Assembly: GCF_029844725.1 (NCBI RefSeq) | Contig: NZ_JAOCKJ010000004.1 | Location: forward strand, 1 to 64,000 | Length of the DNA stretch: 64,000 nucleotides | Direction: 5' to 3' | From: Pantoea sp. GD03673 | GTDB lineage: Bacteria > Pseudomonadota > Gammaproteobacteria > Enterobacterales > Enterobacteriaceae | In this document: positions 8,779 to 17,663 of the stretch, in pieces | Numbering within the stretch: position 1 is the stretch's first letter | How the letters are laid out: every line of letters begins with the position of its first letter | Notes under the pieces: model-generated | What the model was told of the DNA's origin: nothing | Databases searched by the model: none | The model's input: only the letters and a program-made list of their open reading frames with translations | Position numbers and translations under genes: made by a program

Positions 8779-9282
8779 ATGAGTACCGCTAAACTGGTTA
8801 AAACTAAATCTTCTGACCTGATTTATACCCGCAACGACGTGGCCGAAGACGAGAAGAAAGCCACCATCGCGGTGTTAAACCGTCTGGTAGTCGAGTTTAT
8901 TGACCTGTCATTGATCACCAAGCAGGCGCACTGGAACATGCGCGGCGCGAATTTTATCGGTGTACATGAGATGCTGGATGGTTTCCGCACCACGATTACC
9001 GACCACCAGGACACCATTGCTGAGCGTGTTGTTCAGCTGGGCGGCGTGGCGCTGGGCACCACGCAGGTCGTGAATGACCAGACCCCACTGAAAAGCTATC
9101 CGCTGAACATTCACAGCGTGCAGGATCATCTGAAAGCGCTGGCCGATCGTTACAGCGTTGTGGCTAACGACACCCGCAAAGCAATTTCAGAAGTGAAAGA
9201 CGAAGATACCGCGGACATCTTTACTGCGGCATCACGCGACCTGGATAAATTCCTGTGGTTCATCGAAGCCAACATTGAATAA
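8779..9282 (+). CDS. dps: DNA-protecting ferritin-like protein Dps
   Basis: 167 residues, the same length as E. coli Dps. It forms a dodecamer that stores iron, consumes peroxide and coats DNA in starved cells. The intersubunit ferroxidase ligands are visible: HWNMRG, HEMLDGF and DHQDTIAER. The Lys-rich N-terminus [11 protein letters not shown] is the DNA-binding tail. I chose ATG 8779, with GAGAGGA eight bases upstream; the frame is open 12 codons further upstream but without a ribosome site. A terminator follows at 9302-9323. Confidence 0.97.
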   Translation: MSTAKLVKTKSSDLIYTRNDVAEDEKKATIAVLNRLVVEFIDLSLITKQAHWNMRGANFIGVHEMLDGFRTTITDHQDTIAERVVQLGGVALGTTQVVNDQTPLKSYPLNIHSVQDHLKALADRYSVVANDTRKAISEVKDEDTADIFTAASRDLDKFLWFIEANIE

Positions 9283-9301
9283 GACGCGCAGCACGCAATC
9301 A

Positions 9302-9323
9302 GGCGGGGAAACCCGCCTTTTTT
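9302..9323 (+). terminator. dps terminator
   Basis: GGCGGG (9302-9307), loop GAAA, CCCGCC (9312-9317), then six T. Canonical rho-independent structure 20 bp after the dps stop. Confidence 0.92.
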
Positions 9324-9429
9324 ACGTCTGTGTTACCGCATTTTTATGACCCTGTTAACAGTTCTCTTCTCCCCCGCTTCACAGCCTTAACAACTGAGGC
9401 ACACTACCGGTTGCACCAAAACAGTCAAC

Positions 9430-9459
9430 TGCACCAAAAATGATCACCATAATGGTGCA
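9430..9459 (+). promoter_or_regulatory. Tandem NtrC sites of the glnH promoter
   Basis: TGCACCAAAAATGATCA (9430-9446) and ATCACCATAATGGTGCA (9443-9459) match the NtrC consensus TGCACCA-N3-TGGTGCA; the second is nearly perfect on its reverse strand. A further half-site TGCACCA is at 9412. Their centres are about 119 and 106 bp upstream of the predicted start, close to the spacing I recall at E. coli glnHp2. Confidence 0.8.
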
Positions 9460-9529
9460 GTGGCAGAATTAACTGCAAAATCGTGTCAGCTGTGTTATTT
9501 AAGTCTCTGATTTCGCGGATTTTGCAAAG

Positions 9530-9547
9530 TTGGCATAATTCTTTCAT
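9530..9547 (+). promoter_or_regulatory. glnH sigma54 promoter
   Basis: TTGGCATAATTCTTTCAT has GG at -24 and correct 10-nt spacing to a TC in place of GC at -12. I recall the same weak -12 in E. coli glnHp2. It lies about 50 bp before the glnH start. Confidence 0.75.
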
Positions 9548-9600
9548 ATGACAAGCCGCAAACACAGGCCCTGCCGCCTGGTAGTAAAAAGGAAAAAATG

Positions 9601-10347
9601 ATGAAGTCACTGTTAAAAGTTTCTGTGGCCGCGCTGGCGCTGGCCTTCTCTCTCTCTTCCACCGCAGCAGAAAAAAAGCTGGTCGTCGCAACAGATACCG
9701 CCTTTGTTCCGTTTGAATTCAAACAGGGTGACAAATATGTCGGCTTTGACGTGGACCTGTGGGATGCCATTGCCAAAGAGCTGAAGCTCGATTACACCCT
9801 GAAGCCAATGGACTTCAGCGGCATTATCCCCGCGCTGCAAACGCGCAATGTCGATCTGGCTCTGGCAGGTATTACCATTACTGAAGAACGTAAAAAAGCC
9901 ATCGAATTTTCTGACGGCTATTACAAAAGCGGTCTGCAGGTGATGGTGCGTAACAATGAAAACGACATCAAAGGCATCAGCGATCTGAACGGCAAAGTGG
10001 TCGCTGTGAAAAGCGGCACCGGCTCTGTGGAATACGCCAAAGCCAACATCAAGTCTAAAGATCTGCGTCAGTTCCCGAACATCGACAGCGCCTACATGGA
10101 GCTGGGCACTAACCGTGCCGACGCGGTGCTGCACGACACGCCAAACATCCTGTACTTCATCCACACTGCCGGTAAAGGCCGTTTTAAAGCGGTAGGCGAT
10201 TCCATTGAAGCGCAGCAGTATGGCATTGCCTTCCCGAAGGGCAGCGACGATTTGCGTGAAAAAGTTAACGGCGCACTCAAAACCCTGAAAGAGAACGGCA
10301 CCTACAACACGCTCTATAAAAAATGGTTCGGCACCGAACCTAAATAA
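9601..10347 (+). CDS. glnH: Glutamine-binding periplasmic protein GlnH
   Basis: 248 residues with an Ala-rich signal peptide ending STAA before [10 protein letters not shown]. The family-3 solute-binding fold is evident ([59 protein letters not shown]), and it matches E. coli GlnH almost residue for residue. It delivers L-glutamine to GlnPQ. ATG 9601 gives the E. coli length; an ATG one codon earlier (9598) is equally close to the GGA. It is under NtrC/sigma54 control, and a stem-loop separates it from glnP. Confidence 0.97.
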   Translation: MKSLLKVSVAALALAFSLSSTAAEKKLVVATDTAFVPFEFKQGDKYVGFDVDLWDAIAKELKLDYTLKPMDFSGIIPALQTRNVDLALAGITITEERKKAIEFSDGYYKSGLQVMVRNNENDIKGISDLNGKVVAVKSGTGSVEYAKANIKSKDLRQFPNIDSAYMELGTNRADAVLHDTPNILYFIHTAGKGRFKAVGDSIEAQQYGIAFPKGSDDLREKVNGALKTLKENGTYNTLYKKWFGTEPK

Positions 10348-10370
10348 TAATTTGCCCGTTATCTGATTTC

Positions 10371-10398
10371 AGCAGGGAAACTTTTTCCCTGCTTTTTT
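10371..10398 (+). terminator. Intercistronic stem-loop between glnH and glnP
   Basis: AGCAGGGAAA (10371-10380) pairs with TTTCCCTGCT (10384-10393), followed by a T run to 10398. It looks like a partial terminator that would give more glnH than glnPQ mRNA. Confidence 0.75.
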
Positions 10399-10425
10399 CC
10401 ATCGCAACATATCTGGAGTGACACC

Positions 10426-11085
10426 ATGGAGTTTGACTGGAGCGTCATCTGGCCCGCCATGCCAGCGCTGCTCGAAGGCGCCAAACTGACCTTAATTATC
10501 TCAATCATCGGCCTGGTTGGCGGTCTGTTTATCGGGCTGGTGGCCGGTTTTGCCCGCGCTTACGGTGGCTGGATCACCAATAACATCGCGCTGGTGTTTA
10601 TCGAAATCATCCGTGGCACCCCTATCGTGGTGCAGGTGATGTTTATTTACTTCGCTCTGCCGATGGCGTTCCCTGACCTGCGCATTGATCCTTTCACCGC
10701 AGCAGTGGTGACCATCATGATTAACTCCGGCGCGTATATTGCCGAGATTACCCGTGGTGCCGTGCTGTCGATCAACAAGGGCTTTCGCGAAGCCGGACTG
10801 GCCCTTGGCCTGTCGAGCCGTGAGACACTTCGCTACGTGATCATGCCGCTGGCTCTGCGCCGTATGCTGCCGCCGCTGGGCAACCAGTGGATTGTCAGCA
10901 TTAAAGATACCTCGCTGTTTATTGTTATCGGTGTGGCTGAACTGACACGTCAGGGTCAGGAGATTATTGCCGGTAACTTCCGCGCTCTGGAAATCTGGAG
11001 CGCCGTCGCGATTATCTATCTGGTAATTACGCTGGTGCTGAGCTTTGTGCTGCGCCGCATTGAGAAAAGGGTGAAAATCCTGTGA
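10426..11085 (+). CDS. glnP: Glutamine ABC transporter permease GlnP
   Basis: 219 residues, same length as E. coli GlnP. It has five or so membrane helices and the permease EAA loop [25 protein letters not shown], which contacts the ATPase. It homodimerises in the inner membrane to form the glutamine path. Its TGA overlaps the GTG start of glnQ, indicating coupled translation. Confidence 0.97.
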   Translation: MEFDWSVIWPAMPALLEGAKLTLIISIIGLVGGLFIGLVAGFARAYGGWITNNIALVFIEIIRGTPIVVQVMFIYFALPMAFPDLRIDPFTAAVVTIMINSGAYIAEITRGAVLSINKGFREAGLALGLSSRETLRYVIMPLALRRMLPPLGNQWIVSIKDTSLFIVIGVAELTRQGQEIIAGNFRALEIWSAVAIIYLVITLVLSFVLRRIEKRVKIL

Positions 11086-11804
11086 TTGAATTTAAAGATG
11101 TCTCGAAGCATTTTGGTCAGACCCAGGTGCTGCACAATATCGATCTGAAGATTAACCAGGGCGAAGTGGTGGTGATTATCGGCCCATCCGGTTCCGGTAA
11201 ATCGACACTGCTGCGCTGCATTAACAAGCTGGAAGAGATCACCAGCGGTGAGCTGATTGTTGATGGCCTGCGCGTCAATGACCCGAAAGTGGACGACCGC
11301 CTGATCCGTCAGGAAGCGGGCATGGTGTTTCAGCAGTTCCATCTGTTCCCACAGATGAGTGCGCTGGACAACGTCGCCTTTGGTCCCATCCGGGTGCGCG
11401 GTGCCAGCAAAGAGGCTGCACGCCAGCTGGCGCGTGAACTGCTGGGCAAAGTCGGTCTTGCCGAGCGGGCGCACCACTTCCCATCTGAGCTGTCCGGCGG
11501 CCAGCAGCAGCGTGTGGCGATTGCCCGTGCGCTGGCCGTTAAGCCGAAAATGATGCTGTTTGATGAGCCAACCTCCGCGCTGGACCCGGAACTGCGTCAC
11601 GAGGTGCTGAAAGTGATGCAGGATCTGGCAGAAGAAGGCATGACGATGGTGATTGTGACGCACGAAGTGGGCTTCGCCCAGAAAGTGGCTTCACGCCTGA
11701 TCTTCATCGACAAAGGCCGGATTGCGGAAGATGGCGATCCCGATAGCCTGATCAGCAATCCACCCAGCGAGCGTCTGCGCGAATTCCTGCAGCACGTCTC
11801 CTGA
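11082..11804 (+). CDS. glnQ: Glutamine ABC transporter ATPase GlnQ
   Basis: 240 residues beginning with GTG at 11082, inside the end of glnP (GTGA overlap). Walker [10 protein letters not shown], signature [15 protein letters not shown], Walker [15 protein letters not shown] and the switch His in VIVTHE are all present. It powers glutamine uptake with GlnP and GlnH. The N-terminus [12 protein letters not shown] matches E. coli GlnQ and fixes the start. A terminator follows directly. Confidence 0.97.
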   Translation: MIEFKDVSKHFGQTQVLHNIDLKINQGEVVVIIGPSGSGKSTLLRCINKLEEITSGELIVDGLRVNDPKVDDRLIRQEAGMVFQQFHLFPQMSALDNVAFGPIRVRGASKEAARQLARELLGKVGLAERAHHFPSELSGGQQQRVAIARALAVKPKMMLFDEPTSALDPELRHEVLKVMQDLAEEGMTMVIVTHEVGFAQKVASRLIFIDKGRIAEDGDPDSLISNPPSERLREFLQHVS

Positions 11805-11806
11805 TG

Positions 11807-11836
11807 AAAACGGGCCGCATCGCGGCCCGTTTTTTT
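11807..11836 (+). terminator. glnHPQ terminator
   Basis: CGGGCCGC (11811-11818) pairs with GCGGCCCG (11822-11829), preceded by an A-tract and followed by seven T. Confidence 0.93.
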
Positions 11837-11870
11837 ATGCCCCAAGCCGCAGTAACACCGTGCCTGCACC

Positions 11871-11973
11871 GTGAACACAGTCAGATCGGAAAGACGCAAA
11901 AACCGTCATCCATGACACGCTCGGCCCGCGCCTTCCCTGGCGCGGGACGCTTTCCTTCTCTGCCTGTGTTCCC
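11871..11973. repeat. Structured terminal-inverted-repeat element, copy A (short form)
   Basis: Ends in GTGAACACAGTCAGA (11871-11885) and TCTGCCTGTGTTCCC (11959-11973), an imperfect terminal inverted repeat. The inner part contains TCGGAAAGACGCAAAA, GTCATCCATGACA and GGGACGCTTTCC. The same blocks occur in reverse orientation at 58170-58350. No coding capacity. It sits in the glnQ-rlmF gap. Confidence 0.8.
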
Positions 11974-12032
11974 GGTGCGTTAAGCTTATTCGTTGCGGTC
12001 AGATTCGCCCTGATTATCAGCAGTCAAACACC

Positions 12033-12965
12033 TTAGCGCCCCAGGCGACTCAGCAGTTTGCTGCGCTGGGCGGCAGGCATGAAACTCCACGCCAGGAAGC
12101 GGCTCTGCTTCTGACCCTGCGCCATATTCACTACCCGCACTTCCGCGACGTCGAGCGCCTGCAGCTGTTTTTCCAGCGCCGGTAAATTCTCTTTGCGCGA
12201 CACCAGCGAGGTAAACCAGCCGATCTGGCGACCTGACGCCACGCTCTCGGCGATCATCTTACCGATAAACGCCTTTTCGCCACCGGGACACCACAGTTCA
12301 TTGTGCTGCCCGCCAAAGTTAAGCGGTGCGTTCTTTTCAAGTCCGAGATTGCGGACTTTACGCTGCGTTCCCGCTGCCGCCTCTTCCGCCGACGCATGGA
12401 ACGGCGGGTTACACATCACCGCGCTGAAGAACTCATTTTTGCTGACCACGCCCGCCAGCACCGCATCGCTGTTTTTCTGACGACGCAGACGAATCTGACG
12501 CGTCAGGCGCGGATTTGCTGCAATAATGCGGTTAGCGGCTTTGATGGCGGCGTCGTCTATCTCGGTGCCGGTAAAGCGCCAGCCATATTCCGCCGCACCA
12601 ATCAGCGGATAGATGCAGTTTGCGCCGCAGCCGACATCCAGCACGTCCGCTGCCGGGATCACGCCGTTGTTGTCCAGCGCCAGCAGATCGGCCAGGTAAT
12701 GCAGATAATCGGCACGTCCCGGCACGGGCGGGCAGAGTGAGCCGGGAGCCAGTTGCCAGTCGATGTCGTAAAACAGTCTGATGAGCGCCTGGTTCAGCAG
12801 CATGACCGCCTCCGGATCCGCGAAATCCACGGACTGCACGCCATAACCGTTGGGCCGGACTTTAGCCGCCAGCGGCGGATGCGCAGCGGTTAACGCGGCA
12901 AAATCGTATTCGCCCTGATGGCGATTGCGGGCGTGGAAGGGCGACGTGCTGGCTGACTTTTTCAT
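12033..12965 (-). CDS. rlmF: 23S rRNA m6A1618 methyltransferase RlmF
   Basis: 310 residues. The SAM-binding motif is DVGCGANCIYPL, and the catalytic motif of N6-adenine methyltransferases is CNPPFHAS (N-P-P-F). RlmF methylates A1618 of 23S rRNA in E. coli. The N-terminus (HARNRHQGEYDFAAL) and SLVSRKENLP match the RlmF family. The start at 12965 is preceded by GAGAGAACGT. It is transcribed toward glnQ, as in E. coli, where rlmF lies in the same neighbourhood. Confidence 0.93.
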   Translation of the reverse strand: MKKSASTSPFHARNRHQGEYDFAALTAAHPPLAAKVRPNGYGVQSVDFADPEAVMLLNQALIRLFYDIDWQLAPGSLCPPVPGRADYLHYLADLLALDNNGVIPAADVLDVGCGANCIYPLIGAAEYGWRFTGTEIDDAAIKAANRIIAANPRLTRQIRLRRQKNSDAVLAGVVSKNEFFSAVMCNPPFHASAEEAAAGTQRKVRNLGLEKNAPLNFGGQHNELWCPGGEKAFIGKMIAESVASGRQIGWFTSLVSRKENLPALEKQLQALDVAEVRVVNMAQGQKQSRFLAWSFMPAAQRSKLLSRLGR

Positions 12966-13107
12966 ACGTTCTCTCAGTTATTCAGGCGCGCGTACAATAC
13001 GCTGTAGGCGGCGGAAAATAAACCCGCACCATCCGCTTACCTCTTTCCGATTCCGTCAGGCGATGCTGTCGGGCTAAGATAAATAAAATTCCCCTGCTGG
13101 AGAGGTT

Positions 13108-13740
13108 ATGACCCCTAAACGCTATTCCTATCAACCCCGTGCTGGTCACGGTCTGCCGCACGATCCGCTGAATGCCATTATCGGCCCGCGCCCGATTGGC
13201 TGGATAAGCTCAGTCAGCGTCAGCGGCCAGCGCAATCTGGCCCCTTACAGCTTCTTTAACTGCTTTAACTATCATCCACCGATTATCGGTTTTGCCAGCA
13301 GCGGCTGGAAAGACAGCGTGCGCAATATTGCAGAGACGAAAGCGTTCGTCTGGAACCTGGCGACCCGCCCTCTGGCGGAAGCGATGAATGAAAGCTCCGC
13401 TTCACTCCCTGCGGATCAGGATGAGTTCGCCTTTGCCGGTTTAACGCCGCTGGCCGCGTCACAGGTCAGCGCCAGCCTGGTGGCAGAAAGCCCGGTCAAC
13501 TTCGAATGCCGTCTGACGCAACTGATTCAGCTGCAGGATGCCAGCGGCAACCTGCTCGACAGCTGGCTGGTGATGGGCGAAGCGGTGGAAATTCACATTG
13601 ATGAATCGCTGCTTGAAGAGGGCATTTACCAGACCGCCAAAGCTGAGCCGATTCTGCGCGCAGGCGGTCCCAGCGCTTATTACGGCATCAGCGAAGCTCA
13701 GCGCTTTGATTTAGTCCGTCCGGACGCACGCCGGACGTAA
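13108..13740 (+). CDS. Flavin reductase-like (FMN-binding split barrel) protein
   Basis: 210 residues of the DIM6/NTAB flavin-reductase-like family. The FMN-site signature is visible as GPRPIGWISSVSVSGQRNLAPYSFFN, followed by FASSGWKDSVRNI and FVWNLATRPLAEAMN. Such proteins bind FMN and often serve as NAD(P)H:flavin reductases, but the substrate is unknown. GGAGAGG precedes the ATG by a few bases. It converges on the lyase-like gene, with 3 bp between the stops. It has no obvious role in histidine breakdown and may simply flank the hut cluster. Confidence 0.8.
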   Translation: MTPKRYSYQPRAGHGLPHDPLNAIIGPRPIGWISSVSVSGQRNLAPYSFFNCFNYHPPIIGFASSGWKDSVRNIAETKAFVWNLATRPLAEAMNESSASLPADQDEFAFAGLTPLAASQVSASLVAESPVNFECRLTQLIQLQDASGNLLDSWLVMGEAVEIHIDESLLEEGIYQTAKAEPILRAGGPSAYYGISEAQRFDLVRPDARRT

Positions 13741-13743
13741 TCC

Positions 13744-15261
13744 TTACGCCAGAAGCGCATCGGCCCGGTGCGCTTTAATCTGCGCCACCGCACGGGCGAT
13801 GTCGGGGGCCAGCCAGCGATCCTGCTGCCAGCGCTCAACAACCTGCCGGATCAACTGCCAGGCACGCCGGGTGCCGGCTGCCAGCTGTGATTCACCGTGA
13901 AACTCCAGCGCCTGCGCCGCCAGCAGGTACTCAATCGCGATAATGTGATCGACGTTGCTGACCAGCTTCAGCAGCTTCAGCGCTGACCCGGTGCCCAGGC
14001 TCAGATGATCTTCCTGCAGTCCCGATGTCACATAGTTGTCGAGCACCGCAGGCTGCGCCAGCTGACGGTTTTCCGCACAGAGCGACGCCGCCACATATTG
14101 CGCAATCATCATGCCGGAATTAACCCCTGGCTCCGCCACCAGAAACGGCGGCAGGCCACTGACCAGCGGATTCACCAGCCGATCCAGCCGTCGCTCGGCA
14201 ATGCTTCCCAGCTCCGCCAGCGCAATCGCCAGCAGATCACAGGCCATCGCCACCGACTCGCCGTGCGGATTCGACTGTGACACCACGCGCCACTTCTGCA
14301 CGGTGCCCAGAATCAGCGGGTTGTCTGTGCAGGCGTTGAGTTCGGTCTCCACCTGACGGGCAGCGTGATCGAACTGATCGCGGCAGGCACCGTGGACCTG
14401 CGGCATTGACCGCAGGCTCAGCGCATCCTGAGTGCGGATGCCAGTGCTCGCGTTGAGCAGCGGGCTGTCACGTAACAACTGACGCAGGCGTTCGCCGCTG
14501 TGCTGTATCCCCGGACTGGCCTTGAGTGCCAGCACTTCAGGGTCAAATGCCACAAGCTGACCACGCAGCGCTTCAAAGCTCATTGCGCCGGTGACATCGG
14601 CCCAGTCCAGCAGACGTCCGGCATCATCCAGGGCCAGACAGGCTAAGCCGGTCATGCAGGGCGTGCCGTTGACCAGACTCAGCCCCTCTTTTGCGCCTGG
14701 CCGGTAAGGGGCTAATCCCGCCCCGGCCAGCGCCTGCTGCGCGGGCATGATCTCACCCTGCCACTCCACCTCGCCGAGGCCCGTCAGCGCCAGACCGATA
14801 TGCGCCATGTGGGTCAGATAGCCCACCGAGCCCTGCGACGGCACCTGTGGCGTAATCTGCCGATTGAGCAGCGCCAGCAACTGCTGCACCAGCGCCACTG
14901 ACACACCCGATTTGCCGTGGCTGTAGTTGGCAATGGCGGCGCAGAGAATGGCACGGGCTTCCGGTTTTGACAGCACCGGACCAACGCCACAGGCATGGCT
15001 CATCAGGGTATTGCGCGACAGCTGGCCCAGCTCATCTTCAGACAGGGTGATATTGCAGAGCGCCCCCAGCCCGGTATTGATGCCGTATGCCACCTGCCCC
15101 GACGCCACGATGTTGCCGACGATTTCACGGCTTTGTGCGATGCGCTGCCAGGCACTGTCGCTGAGCGTCAGGCTGGCACCGTACCGGGCGACCTGTACCA
15201 GTTCCTGCCATTTCAGCGGGCTGTCGCCCCAGACCAGCGTCTGACTCATCACGTCGCTCAT
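13744..15261 (-). CDS. Histidine/aromatic ammonia-lyase superfamily protein lacking the MIO triad
   Basis: 505 residues, full length for the HAL/PAL family: YGINTGLG (59-66), VNGT (197-200), MPQVHGA (286-292), NACTDNP. In HutH encoded at 24023-25573 the active-site electrophile comes from Ala-Ser-Gly in [15 protein letters not shown]. Here GSVG (144-147) runs directly into YLTHMAHI, so precisely those three residues are missing. The conserved QDPYSIR motif is QDALSLR (278-284), so the catalytic Tyr is Leu. It may therefore be a non-MIO lyase, a binding or regulatory protein, or inactive. It overlaps the ATPase stop (ATGA at 15258-15261) and is last in the HutC-type-controlled ABC operon. I recall a similar HutH-like gene beside an ABC transporter in Pseudomonas hut clusters. 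Confidence 0.85.
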   Translation of the reverse strand: MSDVMSQTLVWGDSPLKWQELVQVARYGASLTLSDSAWQRIAQSREIVGNIVASGQVAYGINTGLGALCNITLSEDELGQLSRNTLMSHACGVGPVLSKPEARAILCAAIANYSHGKSGVSVALVQQLLALLNRQITPQVPSQGSVGYLTHMAHIGLALTGLGEVEWQGEIMPAQQALAGAGLAPYRPGAKEGLSLVNGTPCMTGLACLALDDAGRLLDWADVTGAMSFEALRGQLVAFDPEVLALKASPGIQHSGERLRQLLRDSPLLNASTGIRTQDALSLRSMPQVHGACRDQFDHAARQVETELNACTDNPLILGTVQKWRVVSQSNPHGESVAMACDLLAIALAELGSIAERRLDRLVNPLVSGLPPFLVAEPGVNSGMMIAQYVAASLCAENRQLAQPAVLDNYVTSGLQEDHLSLGTGSALKLLKLVSNVDHIIAIEYLLAAQALEFHGESQLAAGTRRAWQLIRQVVERWQQDRWLAPDIARAVAQIKAHRADALLA

Positions 15262-16052
15262 ACCACCGGCTCCACCTGATGATGACTGGAAATAAACTGC
15301 CTGAAGCGCGTCGACCCTGCCTCGCCGAACATCGCCTCCGGGGTGCCCTGACTGTCAATCGTGCCCTGATGCATAAACACCACCCGGTTAGAGACGTTAC
15401 GGGCAAAGCCCATCTCATGCGTGACCACCAGCATGGTGCGCCCCTCTTCTGCCAGGCTGCGCATCACCTTCAGCACCTCACCCACCAGTTCCGGGTCGAG
15501 AGCCGAAGTCGGTTCATCAAACAGCATCACTTCCGGGTCCATCGCCAGCGCACGGGCAATTGCCACCCGCTGCTGCTGACCGCCCGACAGCTGAGCGGGA
15601 TAGAAATCCTTGCGGTTCAGCAGGCCAACCCGATCCAGTAGCTGTTCTGCCTGGGCGATGCACGCTTTTTTATCGCGCTTCAGCACGTAATGCGGCCCTT
15701 CGATGACATTTTGCAGCACGGTGAGATGTGACCAGAGATTAAAGCTCTGAAACACCATCCCCAGCCGGGAACGCAGCCGCTCAATCTGACGCGGATTGGC
15801 CGCAAGCTGATGCCCGCGCGCATGGCGCTTCATCTCAATGGTTTCACCGCCCACGCTGACCACGCCGGAATCGGGTGTCTCCAGCAGATTAATGCAGCGC
15901 AGCAGCGTACTTTTACCCGAGCCGCTGGCACCGAGAATTGAGATGACATCGCCCTTGTGCGCCTGCAGTGAGATGCCTTTCAGCACCTCCATGGCACCAA
16001 AAGATTTATGGATATCGCTGGCCGACAGCGTAACGGGTGGCCGTTCAGACAT
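15258..16052 (-). CDS. Polar amino acid ABC transporter ATPase (HisP/GlnQ family)
   Basis: 264 residues with Walker [11 protein letters not shown]-loop VFQSFNLW, signature [15 protein letters not shown], Walker [15 protein letters not shown] and switch VVTHEMGFA. The HisP-type insertion ([24 protein letters not shown] region) between Walker A and Q-loop suggests basic or aromatic amino acids. GGAGGAG precedes the ATG. A 145-bp gap separates it from the upstream permease gene and holds a stem AGCCTG (16080-16085)/CAGGCT (16092-16097). The lyase-like gene overlaps its stop. Histidine or urocanate is the likely cargo by context only. Confidence 0.9.
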   Translation of the reverse strand: MSERPPVTLSASDIHKSFGAMEVLKGISLQAHKGDVISILGASGSGKSTLLRCINLLETPDSGVVSVGGETIEMKRHARGHQLAANPRQIERLRSRLGMVFQSFNLWSHLTVLQNVIEGPHYVLKRDKKACIAQAEQLLDRVGLLNRKDFYPAQLSGGQQQRVAIARALAMDPEVMLFDEPTSALDPELVGEVLKVMRSLAEEGRTMLVVTHEMGFARNVSNRVVFMHQGTIDSQGTPEAMFGEAGSTRFRQFISSHHQVEPVV

Positions 16053-16197
16053 GTTTTTCTCCTCCGGGGATCGGCTCAGAGCCTGGCCAATCAGGCTGGT
16101 TTATTTGTCACTCTTAACCCGGACCGTGCTGACACTCCCCACTTACGCCGGGGTGCGGTGCACTGTCCGCGTGCAGACTGCCTGCACACAATGATGC

Positions 16198-16923
16198 CTA
16201 CCGGGCCAGGTTCTTAGCGGCCGGTAACGGCTTTTTTTCCGGTTTATGCACCGGCGTCAGACGCCGCTCCAGCAGGGCATACAGCTGCACAATGATGAAG
16301 TTGAGGATCAGGTAGATTGCCGCCGCACAGAGAAACACCTCCATGGTGCGGTAGGTGCGCTGGATGATCTGCTGCGCCACCCCCGTGACATCCCAGACCG
16401 TTACCAGGCTTGCCAGCGCGGTCGATTTCACCAGCAGAATCGCTTCGGTGGAGTAAGCAGGCAGCGCATAACGCAGCATCACCGGCGCGATAATGCGCCG
16501 CAGTAACAGTCCGCGTGACATGCCGCATGCCATTCCCGCTTCCACCTGGCCGGGGGGCACCGCCAGCAGCGCACCACGCAGAATCTCTGCGGTGTAGGCG
16601 GCGGTACAGAGCGACAGTGCCAGCACCGCGCAGGTAAAAGGCTCGCGCAGAAACGGCCAGAAGAGGCTGTGACGGATCACCCCAAACTGCCCCAGACCGT
16701 AGTAGATCAGGAACAGCTGAATCATCAGCGGCGAGCCGCGAAACACCAGAATGTAGCCACGGGCAAACGCACTCAGTAACCGCCAGCGGCTCATGCGCAG
16801 CGCCAGAATACCCACCGCCAGCACGCCTCCGCAGAGAAACGCGCTGATAAACAGGCCCAGCGTGACCGGCAGTGCGGCGCTGAGCTTAAGGAAGGTGTCA
16901 GTGAGAAACGCAAAATCGATCAT
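16198..16923 (-). CDS. Polar amino acid ABC transporter permease (HisM-like)
   Basis: 241 residues, hydrophobic, with the His/Glu/Gln/Arg permease signature: RGYILVFRGSPLMIQLFLIYYGLGQ near the start and the EAA loop GQVEAGMACGMSRGLLLRRIIAPVMLRYALPAY. One half of the heterodimeric inner-membrane channel formed with the adjacent HisQ-like protein. Eight bp separate it from that gene. The binding-protein, two-permease, ATPase order is that of histidine/ornithine-type importers. Confidence 0.9.
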   Translation of the reverse strand: MIDFAFLTDTFLKLSAALPVTLGLFISAFLCGGVLAVGILALRMSRWRLLSAFARGYILVFRGSPLMIQLFLIYYGLGQFGVIRHSLFWPFLREPFTCAVLALSLCTAAYTAEILRGALLAVPPGQVEAGMACGMSRGLLLRRIIAPVMLRYALPAYSTEAILLVKSTALASLVTVWDVTGVAQQIIQRTYRTMEVFLCAAAIYLILNFIIVQLYALLERRLTPVHKPEKKPLPAAKNLAR

Positions 16924-16931
16924 AAGTCTCC

Positions 16932-17651
16932 TTAATGCTGTGCAGCGGTGCGGCTTTGCCAGGCGCGACCAAGACGGGATTCGGCCCGCAGAAAGGCGCG
17001 GTTCGACAGCAGCGTCAGCAACAGGTAACAGGCACCGCCCACCAGGTAAAAGGAGAAGTAGTCGCGGGTCGAACCGGCGGCAATCTGACTGGCCCGCATC
17101 AGCTCGACAATGCCGGTGACCGACACCAGTGCCGAATCTTTCAGGCTCATCTGCCAGACGTTTGACAGGCCGGGCAGCGCATAGCGCGCCACCTGCGGCA
17201 GCAGGATGCGCTGCCGGATGCGCCAGCGCGGCATGCCAATGGCGACGGCGGCTTCGATCTCTCCTTTCGCCAGCGCCAGCCGTGCGGCGCGATACACTTC
17301 CGCCTGGTAGGAGCCAGAGATAAGCCCGATCGCCAGCGCCCCGATCAGAAACGGCGGCGCTTCGATAAACCCGTCCGCGCCAAACAGTTGTCCGATCTGC
17401 GTGATCAGTCCCGATCCGCCGAAGTAGAATAAATAGATCACCAGCAGTTCAGGAATGCCACGAAAGATCACCGAGTAGCTCTCCCCCAGCCAGCGCACCG
17501 CCCGGTGCGGGGATAACTTTGCGGCGGCAACGCCCGATCCCACTACCGCACCCACCAGCAACGCGGCAAACGACAGCAGCAGCGTGGTCAGCGTGGCACT
17601 CAGAATCAACCGTCCCCAGCCCTCGGGGCCAAAACTCAGCAGGCTTATCAT
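16932..17651 (-). CDS. Polar amino acid ABC transporter permease (HisQ-like)
   Basis: 239 residues, with SYSVIFRGIPELLVIYLFYFGGSGL and the EAA loop GEIEAAVAIGMPRWRIRQRILLPQVARYALPGLSNVWQ. The insertion of an extra segment around GADGFIEAPPFLIG is typical of HisQ/OccQ members compared with GlnP. Pairs with the HisM-like permease. It starts 12 bp downstream of the binding-protein gene. Confidence 0.9.
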   Translation of the reverse strand: MISLLSFGPEGWGRLILSATLTTLLLSFAALLVGAVVGSGVAAAKLSPHRAVRWLGESYSVIFRGIPELLVIYLFYFGGSGLITQIGQLFGADGFIEAPPFLIGALAIGLISGSYQAEVYRAARLALAKGEIEAAVAIGMPRWRIRQRILLPQVARYALPGLSNVWQMSLKDSALVSVTGIVELMRASQIAAGSTRDYFSFYLVGGACYLLLTLLSNRAFLRAESRLGRAWQSRTAAQH

Positions 17652-17663
17652 CAGTTACCTCAC

